From: an uncultured Dialister sp.
GTDB lineage: Bacteria; Bacillota; Negativicutes; Veillonellales; Dialisteraceae
Direction: 5' to 3'
DNA length: 56,661 nt
NCBI GenBank assembly: GCA_900545365.1
Contig: UQYL01000008.1
Coordinates: forward strand, 1-56,661
Shown: in pieces, positions 1 through 6,978 of the stretch
How the letters are laid out: each line of letters opens with the position of its first letter
Numbering within the stretch: position 1 is the stretch's first letter
The notes under the pieces: generated by a model
What the model was told of the DNA's origin: nothing
Seen by the model: only the letters and a program-made list of their open reading frames with translations
Databases searched by the model: none
Program-made: the position numbers and the translations under genes

Positions 1-58
1 CCCGCCGGTACGCCCCCTGTCCGATGACCGCATTGTAATAGCCGTCCAGATGATTCAT
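1..58 (-). CDS. Phage portal protein, N-terminal fragment (partial)
   Basis: Only the first 19 codons are inside the window. The ATG at 58-56 follows an AGGAGG-type ribosome binding site that overlaps the terminase stop codon. The peptide begins MNHLDGYYNAVIGQG, which resembles the N terminus of DUF1073-type portal proteins. Position immediately after terL, in the same direction, is where a portal gene is expected. The assignment rests mainly on gene order, because too little protein is visible. Confidence 0.45.
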   Translation of the reverse strand, partial: MNHLDGYYNAVIGQGAYRR

Positions 59-67
59 ACGCCCTCC

Positions 68-1432
68 TTACCGAATGAGGCCGCTCCAGTCGTGGGAGAT
101 GGCCACCTCTGCAAAAGCATCGCTCGCCGCGTCCACCTGGTCGTCGTGGAGCGCGTCGGGAAATCCTGATAATTCATCCAAAAAAGCGGCATTCCAGCCG
201 CCTTCCAAAAGCAAAACATTTCCCCGCTGCCACTGCGCCGCGAAGGGCTCCGCCCGGGCGGTCTTCGCGCCGGACACGGGGAGAATCACGATGTGGAATC
301 CCGCGAGATCCCGCGCCATGGACGCCGCCTGCGCCTTGCCCGCCTGCCCCGGGTCCTGCGGAATGCGGATGGTATTGCACCGGTACGCCGCCCGGTCTGT
401 CACCGCGGCGGCCTTGATGATCTGCCGCACGTCGGCCGCATTGGCCGCCCGCCGGATGACGTCGAGCACGATGTACTGCCCGTTTTTCATCCGCCCCATG
501 AGCACGCCTGCGGTGCGGTCCGGGTTCTTCGACTCCGGTGTGATTTCCGTCGCCGCAAGGTCCCATGCCCGCGCCACGCTGACGATACGGTCTGGCACTT
601 CTTTGACGATGCGCGTCTGCTCCGGCTTGAAATAGAGTCCGCCTGCGGGGCGGATTTTCCAGTTCCCGCGGAGAAGCCGTTCCCGCTCCACCGTAGGGAG
701 CGCGTTCAGGCTCGCTATGTAGTCCGGGTTGATTTCAAGAAGCGCTTTGTTGTCGAAAATGGAAGAGGCGATGAAGGATACGCTCTTAACGGCCTCGCTC
801 CCGTACTGCGACGCGAGCTCTTCCCGTGTGTCCGCCCAGATGATTTCCCCGTCGATGCGGGCGAAATACCGGATCTTCCCAGACCGTTCCTTGATGGCGT
901 ATCCATCTTCCCCTATCCACCACGAAATGAAGTCTGCTACCCACGAATCCGCATCCGGATTGCACGTGGCCCTGATGTAAGGCCGCACGCCGCACGTGGA
1001 GCGGTTTCTGGACAGCATGTAGAAGAACTGATGCTCTGTGAAATGCGTCAATTCGTCGTAGCAGATGAGGCATATTTGCGAGCCCTGCCAGGCATGGACT
1101 TCCTTGTCGCTTCCGAGATGCCGGAATGACACCTTCGCGCCGGATGGGAAAATGGCCGTCGGCTGCGGCGTCTGCTTGATGGTCGCGCCGATCGGCGTGT
1201 ACATCTCCACCGCATTGTCGAAAAGCCCGCCCTCGGCCATGATCTGCGTCGCCTGCCGGCGGAAGATGACCGCCCCGAACCCCGGATTGTCGATATGCCG
1301 CAGCGGCTCCAGCAGCAGTGCATACGTTTTTCCACCGCCTGCGGCCCCGCCGTAGATGGTGATGTCCGCCGGGGATGACAGGAAGGCTTCCTGCGGCCCT
1401 TTCTGCGGCCTCAATATCTGCACCGCCGTCAC
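68..1432 (-). CDS. terL: Phage terminase large subunit
   Basis: This is the ATP-driven DNA packaging motor and nuclease of a tailed phage. The ATPase domain shows Walker A GGAAGGGKT (residues 28-36), Walker B ICLICYDE (120-127) and an ATCNPD coupling motif (155-160). The RNase H-like nuclease domain has acidic residues in ARAWDLA (D291), QDPGQAG (D360) and HDDQVDAASDA (about 430-437). At 454 residues it is full length. The first codon is a GTG that overlaps the terS stop (GTGA). A second in-frame GTG three codons later, at 1423, sits 8 nt after GGGAGG and is probably the better start. It belongs to the late operon terS-terL-portal. Confidence 0.95.
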   Translation of the reverse strand: MTAVQILRPQKGPQEAFLSSPADITIYGGAAGGGKTYALLLEPLRHIDNPGFGAVIFRRQATQIMAEGGLFDNAVEMYTPIGATIKQTPQPTAIFPSGAKVSFRHLGSDKEVHAWQGSQICLICYDELTHFTEHQFFYMLSRNRSTCGVRPYIRATCNPDADSWVADFISWWIGEDGYAIKERSGKIRYFARIDGEIIWADTREELASQYGSEAVKSVSFIASSIFDNKALLEINPDYIASLNALPTVERERLLRGNWKIRPAGGLYFKPEQTRIVKEVPDRIVSVARAWDLAATEITPESKNPDRTAGVLMGRMKNGQYIVLDVIRRAANAADVRQIIKAAAVTDRAAYRCNTIRIPQDPGQAGKAQAASMARDLAGFHIVILPVSGAKTARAEPFAAQWQRGNVLLLEGGWNAAFLDELSGFPDALHDDQVDAASDAFAEVAISHDWSGLIR

Positions 1433-1959
1433 CTCCCGTTGTCCGGCAGATAAATCTGCACCGACGGGGCAGCGGCAAGCGGCGCGCCGTCCTTCCCGGT
1501 GACTTCGAGCTTGTCCGCGTTGATTCTCTTTTTGAGCCCTTCTGTGCGCGCTTTTTTCTCTTCCTGTTCGATGTCCGACATGGAAAGTCCATAGCGTTTC
1601 ATGAGAAGCTCTGCGGCACGAAGCCTGTCATGAGCTGAAATCTGTTTTTTTATGATACGGGCCTCGCTGATGCCGTCTCCGTGCCCCTCCACCACGGGAA
1701 TTTCTTCTTCGATTTCCCCGCGCAGTGCCGCCGTGAGATGCTGCATGACCTCTTTTGCATCGGCAATCCGTGTACTCTCCAATTCCTTGAGCCGTGCATC
1801 GATGGCCGTTTTGATATTAGGTTTTCTTAGGTTGTCATGACCAATAATAAATGCTGTTTTTTCACTGTAGCCTGCTTTTTTTGCGGCCTCCGTAGCGTTC
1901 CCGGTTTCGATGTAGTAATCGACGAACCGTTTCTGTTTCTCTGTCAGTCCCGGCTTCAT
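1429..1959 (-). CDS. terS: Phage terminase small subunit
   Basis: The small terminase subunit recognises the packaging site and loads the large subunit. The N terminus (LTEKQKRFVDYYIETGNATEAAKKAGYS, read in two pieces) is the typical helix-turn-helix of the Terminase_2 family, and 176 residues is a normal length. A GAGGTGG ribosome binding site precedes the ATG at 1959. The stop codon overlaps the start of terL, so the two are translationally coupled. A GC-rich hairpin followed by TCTTTTC lies upstream within 2030-2090, between this gene and the predicted late promoter. Confidence 0.93.
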   Translation of the reverse strand: MKPGLTEKQKRFVDYYIETGNATEAAKKAGYSEKTAFIIGHDNLRKPNIKTAIDARLKELESTRIADAKEVMQHLTAALRGEIEEEIPVVEGHGDGISEARIIKKQISAHDRLRAAELLMKRYGLSMSDIEQEEKKARTEGLKKRINADKLEVTGKDGAPLAAAPSVQIYLPDNGR

Positions 1960-2127
1960 GCATCGTCACCACCTCGATTCACCGGCAACAAATCTGTGTG
2001 ATAAATTCAATCAATTTCATTCTCAGCATTCTCCGTGCAACAGAAAAGACCGCCACGCGGCGGCCGTCTCTGTCTCTTTGGAGGTGCATGAATCCCGTAT
2101 TGCCCTTTCGGACAATTCCTTTTCTAC

Positions 2128-2181
2128 AGTTTATCACATTTTTGTGTCTCATGATGTCTCACGATGTCTCATAGTGTCTCA
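2128..2181 (-). promoter_or_regulatory. Late-operon control region: four TGAGACA direct repeats and a -10-like site
   Basis: Four copies of TGTCTCA (TGAGACA on the transcribed strand) start at 2145, 2155, 2165 and 2175, an exact 10-bp period. They lie at the 3' end of the ArpU/RinA-like regulator gene and run past its stop codon. On the minus strand they are followed by TAAACT (2133-2128), a possible -10 element for terS. Known RinA/ArpU-type proteins activate the packaging genes from boxes upstream of terS, so these repeats are the likely activator site. Binding itself is inference. Confidence 0.55.
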
Positions 2182-2596
2182 ACTTTTTATTGATGGCATC
2201 AACGCCAGCACTGGAAATGCGCATGACAGTAGCCCGTCCGTAGTTCATCTTCCGGGCAATGGCTACCCACGTCTCGCCCATGATGTATCGCTCCCAGAGG
2301 ATTTGCCATGTGGTTTCATCGTCGCGGATAGTGTTAATCATCGCCTTTGCCTTTTCCAGCATTGTTTCCAGTTCTTTCTGCGCCTCTTCAAGTCGCTGCC
2401 TTTCTTCTTCGATGGCTGCGAGTGTCGCATCGATTGTCGCTTTGTTTGATGTCTGCACCTTCTCCGCAATCTTGAGTCCTGTCACCGTCTCCGCCCGCGA
2501 TACGTGTTCTGCCAGTGACTCTTCCATCCGCATGACTTTTTTCCGTTTCACCCGCACCATCTCCAGAAATTCCCTCGCATCCACGATTTCCTCCAT
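2159..2596 (-). CDS. ArpU/RinA-like phage late transcriptional regulator
   Basis: This 145-residue protein has an N-terminal charged helical region (about 1-95, probable coiled coil) and a C-terminal sigma-region-4-like helix-turn-helix. The segment WQILWERYIMGETWVAIA followed by KMNYGRATVMRI is typical of DUF1492/ArpU/RinA proteins, which switch on the packaging and structural genes. The ATG at 2596 follows GGGAGG. It sits directly upstream of terS, the usual place for this family. A weak promoter candidate, TTGCCG (2656-2651) with TAAAAC (2633-2628) 17 bp apart, precedes it. Family assignment is good; the target is inferred. Confidence 0.8.
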   Translation of the reverse strand: MEEIVDAREFLEMVRVKRKKVMRMEESLAEHVSRAETVTGLKIAEKVQTSNKATIDATLAAIEEERQRLEEAQKELETMLEKAKAMINTIRDDETTWQILWERYIMGETWVAIARKMNYGRATVMRISSAGVDAINKKLRHYETS

Positions 2597-2693
2597 GCGT
2601 CCTCCCTAATAATTTACTAATGCAACTGTTTTACAGATTTCTGCCAAATTCGGCAACCAGAGCAGTTCGTAAATTCCGACCCACTCCTATCCT

Positions 2694-2792
2694 TCATCTA
2701 AGGCTTGCCACGTAAAACATGGCCACCGGCACCGCCAGCGCAAGCAGACCGATTCCGATCCTTCGCAGGATGTCACGTTCATCCTCATTCAT
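2694..2792 (-). CDS. 32-residue phage membrane micro-protein
   Basis: This is a short open frame with its own ribosome binding site (GGAGGTGAAAAAGA before ATG at 2792). It encodes a charged N terminus (MNEDERDILRR), one hydrophobic helix (IGIGLLALAVPVAMFYVA) and a short basic end. It starts inside the last codons of the preceding gene, overlapping by 8 nt, which suggests coupled translation. No function can be assigned. The ribosome binding site, overlap and clean transmembrane segment argue that it is real. Confidence 0.55.
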   Translation of the reverse strand: MNEDERDILRRIGIGLLALAVPVAMFYVASLR

Positions 2793-3093
2793 TCTTTTTC
2801 ACCTCCGCCGCTGCCTTTTCCTTTTCGACGCGGATCTCCATGAGATTAATTCTGGACATGGCCTCTCTGTATAGCGCAATCGCATCAGAAGCACGGCGCG
2901 ATGCCATACGGATTAATCTATGCGCGGAGCCGAATTCGATTCTCAAATCCGTTTCATCCAGATCATATTTCATCGCCTCATGGAAACACGCACTGTTTCT
3001 ATCTCTGACAGCCTTAAAAATAACACTGTCCTCATCTCCTAAATCCGCGATCATCGATTCTATCGTGAGATTTGTGTATGTTTCTTTCATCAT
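2785..3093 (-). CDS. Phage hypothetical protein (102 aa)
   Basis: I do not recognise this 102-residue, mostly alpha-helical and charged protein. It begins MMKETYTNLTIES and ends in a Lys/Glu-rich helix (EKEKAAAEVKKNE). Its start overlaps the stop of the nuclease gene upstream (ATGA) and its stop overlaps the start of the membrane micro-protein downstream, so it is firmly embedded in the early/middle operon. No cysteine clusters, membrane segment or catalytic motif are visible. Confidence 0.7.
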   Translation of the reverse strand: MMKETYTNLTIESMIADLGDEDSVIFKAVRDRNSACFHEAMKYDLDETDLRIEFGSAHRLIRMASRRASDAIALYREAMSRINLMEIRVEKEKAAAEVKKNE

Positions 3094-3464
3094 TCATTCC
3101 CTCTGACTTTGAATCCTTCGAACCATAAATCGGTGTAATAGGACCGATACAGCTTGAAAAAATCATCGGCATCCATCGTCACCAGCCATCGGCAGTTGTT
3201 CTTTTTGTGCGCCACGATGGGAATATCCCCGCGGCCGGCAGCTTCCGCATCGCGGCGGCTCTGGTCCATGGCGTCCCTCAGGTTCAAATGCTCCACGTAT
3301 TTGACCTCCTGATGGATACCGGGCAAGCCGGTCACATCGTCCGCCTGCCCTTCACGGCCGCTGTACTGCACGCCGCGCCGGGCGTTCATGAATCCATGGT
3401 CCCGGCAGACTGCCGCCCACGCCCGCTCGCCGCGTTTCCCCTTTTCCCTGGACATTTTCCCCAT
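3090..3464 (-). CDS. Holliday-junction-resolvase-like PDDEXK nuclease
   Basis: A 124-residue protein with the layout of small phage PDDEXK nucleases related to archaeal Hjc. It has an N-terminal KGKRGERAWA helix containing the conserved Glu, an Asp in QADDVTG and a Glu-x-Lys pair in IHQEVKYVE. A basic C-terminal half (HKKNNCRWLV) follows. Such enzymes cut branched DNA during replication and packaging. The start overlaps the previous stop by 1 nt (TGATG), with AAGGA about 8 nt upstream. Fold assignment is good; the substrate is inferred. Confidence 0.75.
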   Translation of the reverse strand: MGKMSREKGKRGERAWAAVCRDHGFMNARRGVQYSGREGQADDVTGLPGIHQEVKYVEHLNLRDAMDQSRRDAEAAGRGDIPIVAHKKNNCRWLVTMDADDFFKLYRSYYTDLWFEGFKVRGNE

Positions 3465-3751
3465 CAGTGATCCTTCCCGCCTTTGGCAATGCTTCCGGAA
3501 ATAATCTTCATCTGCCCAAGGCTGACCGTGATGTTAGCCGTACGGCGGCGAAGCTCGCTGATCTTCATTTCCAGCTCTTCCCCGTGGTACGACTTCCCGG
3601 CTTCCCGGATGCTGGCTGCCAGTTTACCGATGACCTCCTGCGCCTCACCTACGGCTGCCAGAATATCCCTGCCGATGGCCTGCGTTTCCTTTTTCTCTTT
3701 GTTGATCTGCCGTACCATGCTCGGCGGCACCTGATTTCCACTATATCTCAT
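3464..3751 (-). CDS. Phage hypothetical helical protein (95 aa)
   Basis: A 95-residue protein dominated by amphipathic helices, with a likely coiled coil across residues 15-75 (KEKKETQAIGRDIL ... EELEMKISELRRR). No enzyme motif is visible. It has a good ribosome binding site (GGGAGGAAATCGTC before ATG at 3751) and lies between ssb and the resolvase-like nuclease in the same operon. A role in replication or recombination is suggested only by position. Confidence 0.65.
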   Translation of the reverse strand: MRYSGNQVPPSMVRQINKEKKETQAIGRDILAAVGEAQEVIGKLAASIREAGKSYHGEELEMKISELRRRTANITVSLGQMKIISGSIAKGGKDH

Positions 3752-3766
3752 GACGATTTCCTCCCA

Positions 3767-4300
3767 TTAAAACGGAATGTCTTCCTGATCGTAGGATATG
3801 GCTCCCTGCGGATTCTGTTTCTGCTGTGCCTGCTGCGCGCCGAATCTGGAAAAATCCCCGCGCGGCGCGCTTGGAGGCGGATTGGAATATGCCGGAGCCG
3901 CATTCTGGCCGCTGTCTCCGCCCATGGTGTGCATGCCAACGCCGTCTTTATACACCTGGACGAAAATCCCCTCCGCGGTGATGTCGTTCACATACCGCTT
4001 CTGTCCGCTCTTATCCGTATAGCTGCTGGACGTGAACCGGCCGGATATGCGCACCCGCATCCCCTTAGACAGCCAGTTCCCAGCCGCTTCCGCAATGTCG
4101 CCCCACGCGGTGATGGGCACCCAGTCCGTATACTCTTTCCCGTCCGTTTTCCGGTTCACCGCCACGGTGAATTTGGCATAAGGGCGGCCGCTTCCCGTCG
4201 TCTTCACCTCCGGATCACGCGTGAGATTCCCCACAATGTCCACCGAATTATTCCACATCTTCTTTTTTCTCCTTCTCCACGTTTTATCAATCGGAACCAT
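3767..4300 (-). CDS. ssb: Phage single-stranded DNA-binding protein
   Basis: OB-fold SSB that coats single-stranded DNA in replication and RecT-mediated recombination. The core reads VDIVGNLTRDPEVK, then YAKFTVAVNR and the WVPITAWGD strand. A Gly/Pro/Gln-rich linker follows, and the protein ends in the acidic tip YDQEDIPF that recruits partner proteins. Two starts are credible. The ATG at 4300 has a perfect AGGAGG 5 nt upstream and adds 14 basic residues. The ATG at 4258 (MWNNSVD) matches the family N terminus better and also follows GGAG. It lies in the operon with the replication genes. Confidence 0.93.
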   Translation of the reverse strand: MVPIDKTWRRRKKKMWNNSVDIVGNLTRDPEVKTTGSGRPYAKFTVAVNRKTDGKEYTDWVPITAWGDIAEAAGNWLSKGMRVRISGRFTSSSYTDKSGQKRYVNDITAEGIFVQVYKDGVGMHTMGGDSGQNAAPAYSNPPPSAPRGDFSRFGAQQAQQKQNPQGAISYDQEDIPF

Positions 4301-4356
4301 GATATCCTCCTATGTCCATCATCTTTCGAACGTCCGCAAACAGTTCATTTGTCAAC

Positions 4357-4380
4357 CATTTTGCGGACCTCCGCAAAATG
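4357..4380. promoter_or_regulatory. 24-bp palindrome between the helicase-loader gene and ssb
   Basis: A perfect 11-bp inverted repeat CATTTTGCGGA / TCCGCAAAATG is separated by CC. A third half-site, TCCGCAAA, lies 17 bp before it at 4333-4340. On the minus strand the palindrome directly follows the helicase-loader stop codon. No T-run follows on either strand, so an operator or mRNA processing hairpin is more likely than a terminator. Confidence 0.45.
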
Positions 4381-4381
4381 A

Positions 4382-5089
4382 TTATTTGATTTCCTTCGGA
4401 GCGCGCCGCTGGCTTTCCGCCGCCACGGTGATGACGAGGCTCGAGCCTTTCAGCCGGTCGTACACGCGCTCCTGATACCGTCCGGCGATTTCGCCGGGTA
4501 CGAGATTTGTGGTAATGCAGATGGGCCGCATCCGGTTGTACCGATTGGAGATGATGGCGTCCACCTTGTTCCTGATCCAGTCGCCGGGATATTCCGTCCC
4601 GAGGTCGTCCAGGATGAGAAGGGACGTCTCTTTCAGCCGGCTCTCGAATGCGAGATATTCCGCGTTGTCTTTCTGCTTCGACATCCGCACCAGATTGTCG
4701 AAGAGCTCCGCCAGCGGTACGAACATGGCGCTGCGCCCGTTCCGCAGCAGGTGCTGCGCGATGGCCACGGCCATGCTTGTCTTCATCGTCCCGACAGGAC
4801 CGATGAAAATCACGCCCACGCCGCTCTTCTCATACTCTGCGAAGTGCTCCGCATAATCTTTCGCCTTCTTGAATCCGTCCCTCACGCCTTCCGGCATGGA
4901 CCGTGAGCCCATATTGGCAAAGGTGCACGGCCAGAACCGGCGATGGATGCCGGCGCGTTCCAGCCGTTCCCGCCACGCCTTCCGGTCATAATCCGGTGAT
5001 GTTACGGTATTTATCGATGTCTGATCCTCTGGCGTCCCGTTTTTCCGGATTTCCTCCAGAATGTCCGCCGCGCTCTTCAGTTCCGTCAT
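4382..5089 (-). CDS. DnaC/IstB-like helicase loader ATPase
   Basis: AAA+ helicase loader of 235 residues that delivers the replicative helicase to the phage origin. Walker A is GPVGTMKT (97-104), Walker B is LLILDDLG (157-164), sensor 1 is ITTN (192-195), and arginines in AGRYQERVYDRL (202-213) fit the arginine finger region. Its first 35 codons overlap the 3' end of the replisome-organiser gene in another frame, an unusually long overlap (104 nt). A later start is possible, but no better ribosome binding site was seen. Gene order organiser-loader-SSB is typical of Gram-positive phages. Confidence 0.9.
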   Translation of the reverse strand: MTELKSAADILEEIRKNGTPEDQTSINTVTSPDYDRKAWRERLERAGIHRRFWPCTFANMGSRSMPEGVRDGFKKAKDYAEHFAEYEKSGVGVIFIGPVGTMKTSMAVAIAQHLLRNGRSAMFVPLAELFDNLVRMSKQKDNAEYLAFESRLKETSLLILDDLGTEYPGDWIRNKVDAIISNRYNRMRPICITTNLVPGEIAGRYQERVYDRLKGSSLVITVAAESQRRAPKEIK

Positions 5090-5825
5090 AGCCGTCCCTC
5101 CTCCAGTTCCGCAAAATTCCCGCGACGTAGGCGAGCCGCCGCTGCCCCCGCCGCCGTGCGATCTTCATCGCCTCCACGACGCGCGCCTCCCCGTGAATGT
5201 TCACGAGCTCGGTCAGCTCCTCATATTGAGCCGGGCCGATGCCGCCGCACGTCTTCGTGCACTCGTCCTTCACAGCTTCGGAAAGCGCCGGCATAGATGT
5301 TTCCCGCGCTGGCGTATATATACTTTTCTTTTCTTTACTTTCCTTTCCTTTACTTTGTTCATTTCTGTCTACATTAATCGGATTATTGCTTACATTAACT
5401 GAGTTATTGTCGACATTAACCAGATTTTTGTATGCAGAAATGTCAATGAGCAGAATATCCCTACGGACACGAACCTCATTTCTGCGGGAAACCGCCTCAA
5501 AAAATCGGCGCTGTATTCCCGCAGAGGTAAGGATCGCATGTTGTTTCCATATGACAGAGTTGAAGAAATCCACCTGAACCGCCTTTTCGACAGTCTCCGT
5601 AACCGCGCCCTCGCTGATCCCAACTTCGTCAGCAATCAGAAAAGGCATATCGTTGTCCCACTGCATGTAGTACCCTTCATCTCTGTAGATACTACCGAGC
5701 AGGCTGATTAGTACGGGGATGGACTGCGTACCGAAAGCCTTCATGATTCTCCGTGTTTTGATGTCCCTCAGGAAGCCGACGTCTAAAGGAAAGTAATCTA
5801 ATCCCTGTTTTGTCGGTCTTGCCAT
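4986..5825 (-). CDS. Phage replisome organiser (Lin1244/DnaD-like)
   Basis: Replication initiator of 279 residues. Residues 1-110 match the Lin1244/Lin1753-type N-terminal winged-helix domain (DYFPLDVGFL, then IADEVGISEGAVTETVEKA). A low-complexity Asn/Val linker (about 134-153) follows, and the C terminus carries a DnaD-type motif (LAYVAGILRNWRRDG, 231-245). The linker is encoded by three 21-bp DNA repeats that look like origin iterons. The gene overlaps the helicase loader by 104 nt and lies 10 nt after the recT stop. It is expected to bind the iterons and recruit the loader. Confidence 0.88.
   Translation of the reverse strand: MARPTKQGLDYFPLDVGFLRDIKTRRIMKAFGTQSIPVLISLLGSIYRDEGYYMQWDNDMPFLIADEVGISEGAVTETVEKAVQVDFFNSVIWKQHAILTSAGIQRRFFEAVSRRNEVRVRRDILLIDISAYKNLVNVDNNSVNVSNNPINVDRNEQSKGKESKEKKSIYTPARETSMPALSEAVKDECTKTCGGIGPAQYEELTELVNIHGEARVVEAMKIARRRGQRRLAYVAGILRNWRRDGYDGTEERGGHSGGNPEKRDARGSDIDKYRNITGL
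5320..5432. repeat. Candidate phage replication origin: three 21-bp iterons plus AT/pyrimidine-rich tract
   Basis: Three direct repeats with an exact 21-bp period occupy 5370-5390, 5391-5411 and 5412-5432. Their shared core is ACATTAAYYNGATTWTTG. They adjoin a tract at about 5320-5369 that is rich in TATATA and CTTTT/CCTTT, a plausible DNA-unwinding element. Both lie inside the initiator gene, as in lambda O and many Gram-positive phage replisome organisers. Origin function is inferred from this arrangement. Confidence 0.6.
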
Positions 5826-5835
5826 GGTGTCCGCC

Positions 5836-6771
5836 TTATCGGTTCATGACTTCGCCCGTTCCCGGATTCACCGCCGGCTCGCCCCAGTCCATGGGAATCT
5901 CCTCTTCCGGTTCATCGGCGGCCGGATGCTCTTCACAGGCGGCCGGGGCGCCGGCTTCCTGCACATTCACCGATTCAGCCTCGTCATCCGGTTCTTTGGC
6001 ATCCGCTTCGATGGTGAACGTGTCTTCATCGTCCAGCGTCCCGTTTGCCAGATTCTCCTGGAAATGCTGCACAGACTGATCCGCGTGCTGATAGTCGATG
6101 GACAGGATGCCCCATTTCGACAGCAGCAGCCGGAGCACCGTCTTTTTCCCCATGTCGTCGAAACGATCCTTCCAGGTGGGGGACATGAATTTCCCTTTCC
6201 GGTTTTCCTTTTCGTGCTGCTGCATTTCCGCCTTCGACATGTAGAAATACTTCTCCATGCCGTTTTTCAGGCGGTAATACGCGATGTATCCGACGACAGG
6301 GCGCTTTGCCCGTTCCACGGGATCTTCGCACCAGTCGAAGACGAAGTCTTCCGTAAGAAGGTTTCTGGACTTGAGCTCGCCTTCCCGGACCTCGATGGCG
6401 TTGATTCTCACATACTGGCCCGTCCGCAGCGCGAGCTGGATGATTCCCTTATACCCGAGCACGAAAACCGCGTCCCGGCCGAATGGGATGATATAAGCAA
6501 ACCCGAACGCCTTTTCCAGCGGCAGGTCATAGGTCGCCGCTTTCAGCGCACACTGGATGACCTGCATGGGCTTTTCGTAAAAGACAGACATCAGCTTGTC
6601 GTCGCTGTTGACCAGCGTCACCACGCTGGAGATATACTGCGCCGCCCGTTTCCCGAGCAACTCGTCAAAGCGCTTCCGCCATCCGCCCTGATCTACATAT
6701 TCATTCAGCATCGCCTGTACAGACGGCTTTTTCTGTACGGGCACACTGGAAAATCCTCTGTTCACATTCAT
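5836..6771 (-). CDS. recT: RecT-family single-strand annealing protein
   Basis: RecT anneals complementary single strands in phage recombination. The 311-residue protein contains the RecT core: a helical QAMLNEY start, MQVIQCALKAATYDLPLEKAFG split over two segments, the strongly conserved AVFVLGYKGIIQLALRTG, and YFYMSKAEMQQHEK. An acidic tail (about 255-311) rich in Glu and Asp is typical. The start at 6771 (MNVNRG) follows GGGAGG and forms an ATGA overlap with the upstream gene. The longer in-frame extension lacks family similarity. Its usual partner, a YqaJ exonuclease, lies two genes upstream but is frameshifted. Confidence 0.95.
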   Translation of the reverse strand: MNVNRGFSSVPVQKKPSVQAMLNEYVDQGGWRKRFDELLGKRAAQYISSVVTLVNSDDKLMSVFYEKPMQVIQCALKAATYDLPLEKAFGFAYIIPFGRDAVFVLGYKGIIQLALRTGQYVRINAIEVREGELKSRNLLTEDFVFDWCEDPVERAKRPVVGYIAYYRLKNGMEKYFYMSKAEMQQHEKENRKGKFMSPTWKDRFDDMGKKTVLRLLLSKWGILSIDYQHADQSVQHFQENLANGTLDDEDTFTIEADAKEPDDEAESVNVQEAGAPAACEEHPAADEPEEEIPMDWGEPAVNPGTGEVMNR

Positions 6772-6974
6772 CGTCTGACCTCCCGCAGATGTACTGCTGC
6801 CACATACCGGAGATTCTGGTGGATCTCCTTTCCTATCCTCACAAGCACCGTATGGACGCCCGGATGCTCGCACACCTTGTCCATGACATCGCATGGAATC
6901 ATAGGGCGGTCCGGGCCCTCATAGATGCCGACGCGGTCTCCTATGCGGAGCCGGTCGAAATCGACGGCTCTCAT
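6768..6974 (-). CDS. Phage hypothetical protein (68 aa)
   Basis: A 68-residue basic protein starting MRAVDFDRLRIGDRVGIYEG and ending in basic residues (AVHLREVRR). The RIGDRVGIYEG stretch suggests a small beta-barrel or SH3-like fold, but I cannot name a family. It sits between the yqaJ remnant and recT; its stop overlaps the recT start (ATGA), so it is probably co-translated with RecT. Confidence 0.65.
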   Translation of the reverse strand: MRAVDFDRLRIGDRVGIYEGPDRPMIPCDVMDKVCEHPGVHTVLVRIGKEIHQNLRYVAAVHLREVRR

Positions 6975-6978
6975 GCCG

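Noticed and set aside
2145..2181. Short phased repeats considered as a CRISPR array
   Set aside because: The period is only 10 bp, with no spacers of CRISPR length and no cas genes.
4357..4380. Intrinsic terminator after the helicase loader
   Set aside because: No T-run follows the stem on either strand, and ssb downstream needs read-through.
5370..5432. 21-bp repeats considered as a CRISPR array or protein-coding repeat only
   Set aside because: The repeats are contiguous without spacers; position in an initiator gene beside an AT-rich tract fits iterons better.
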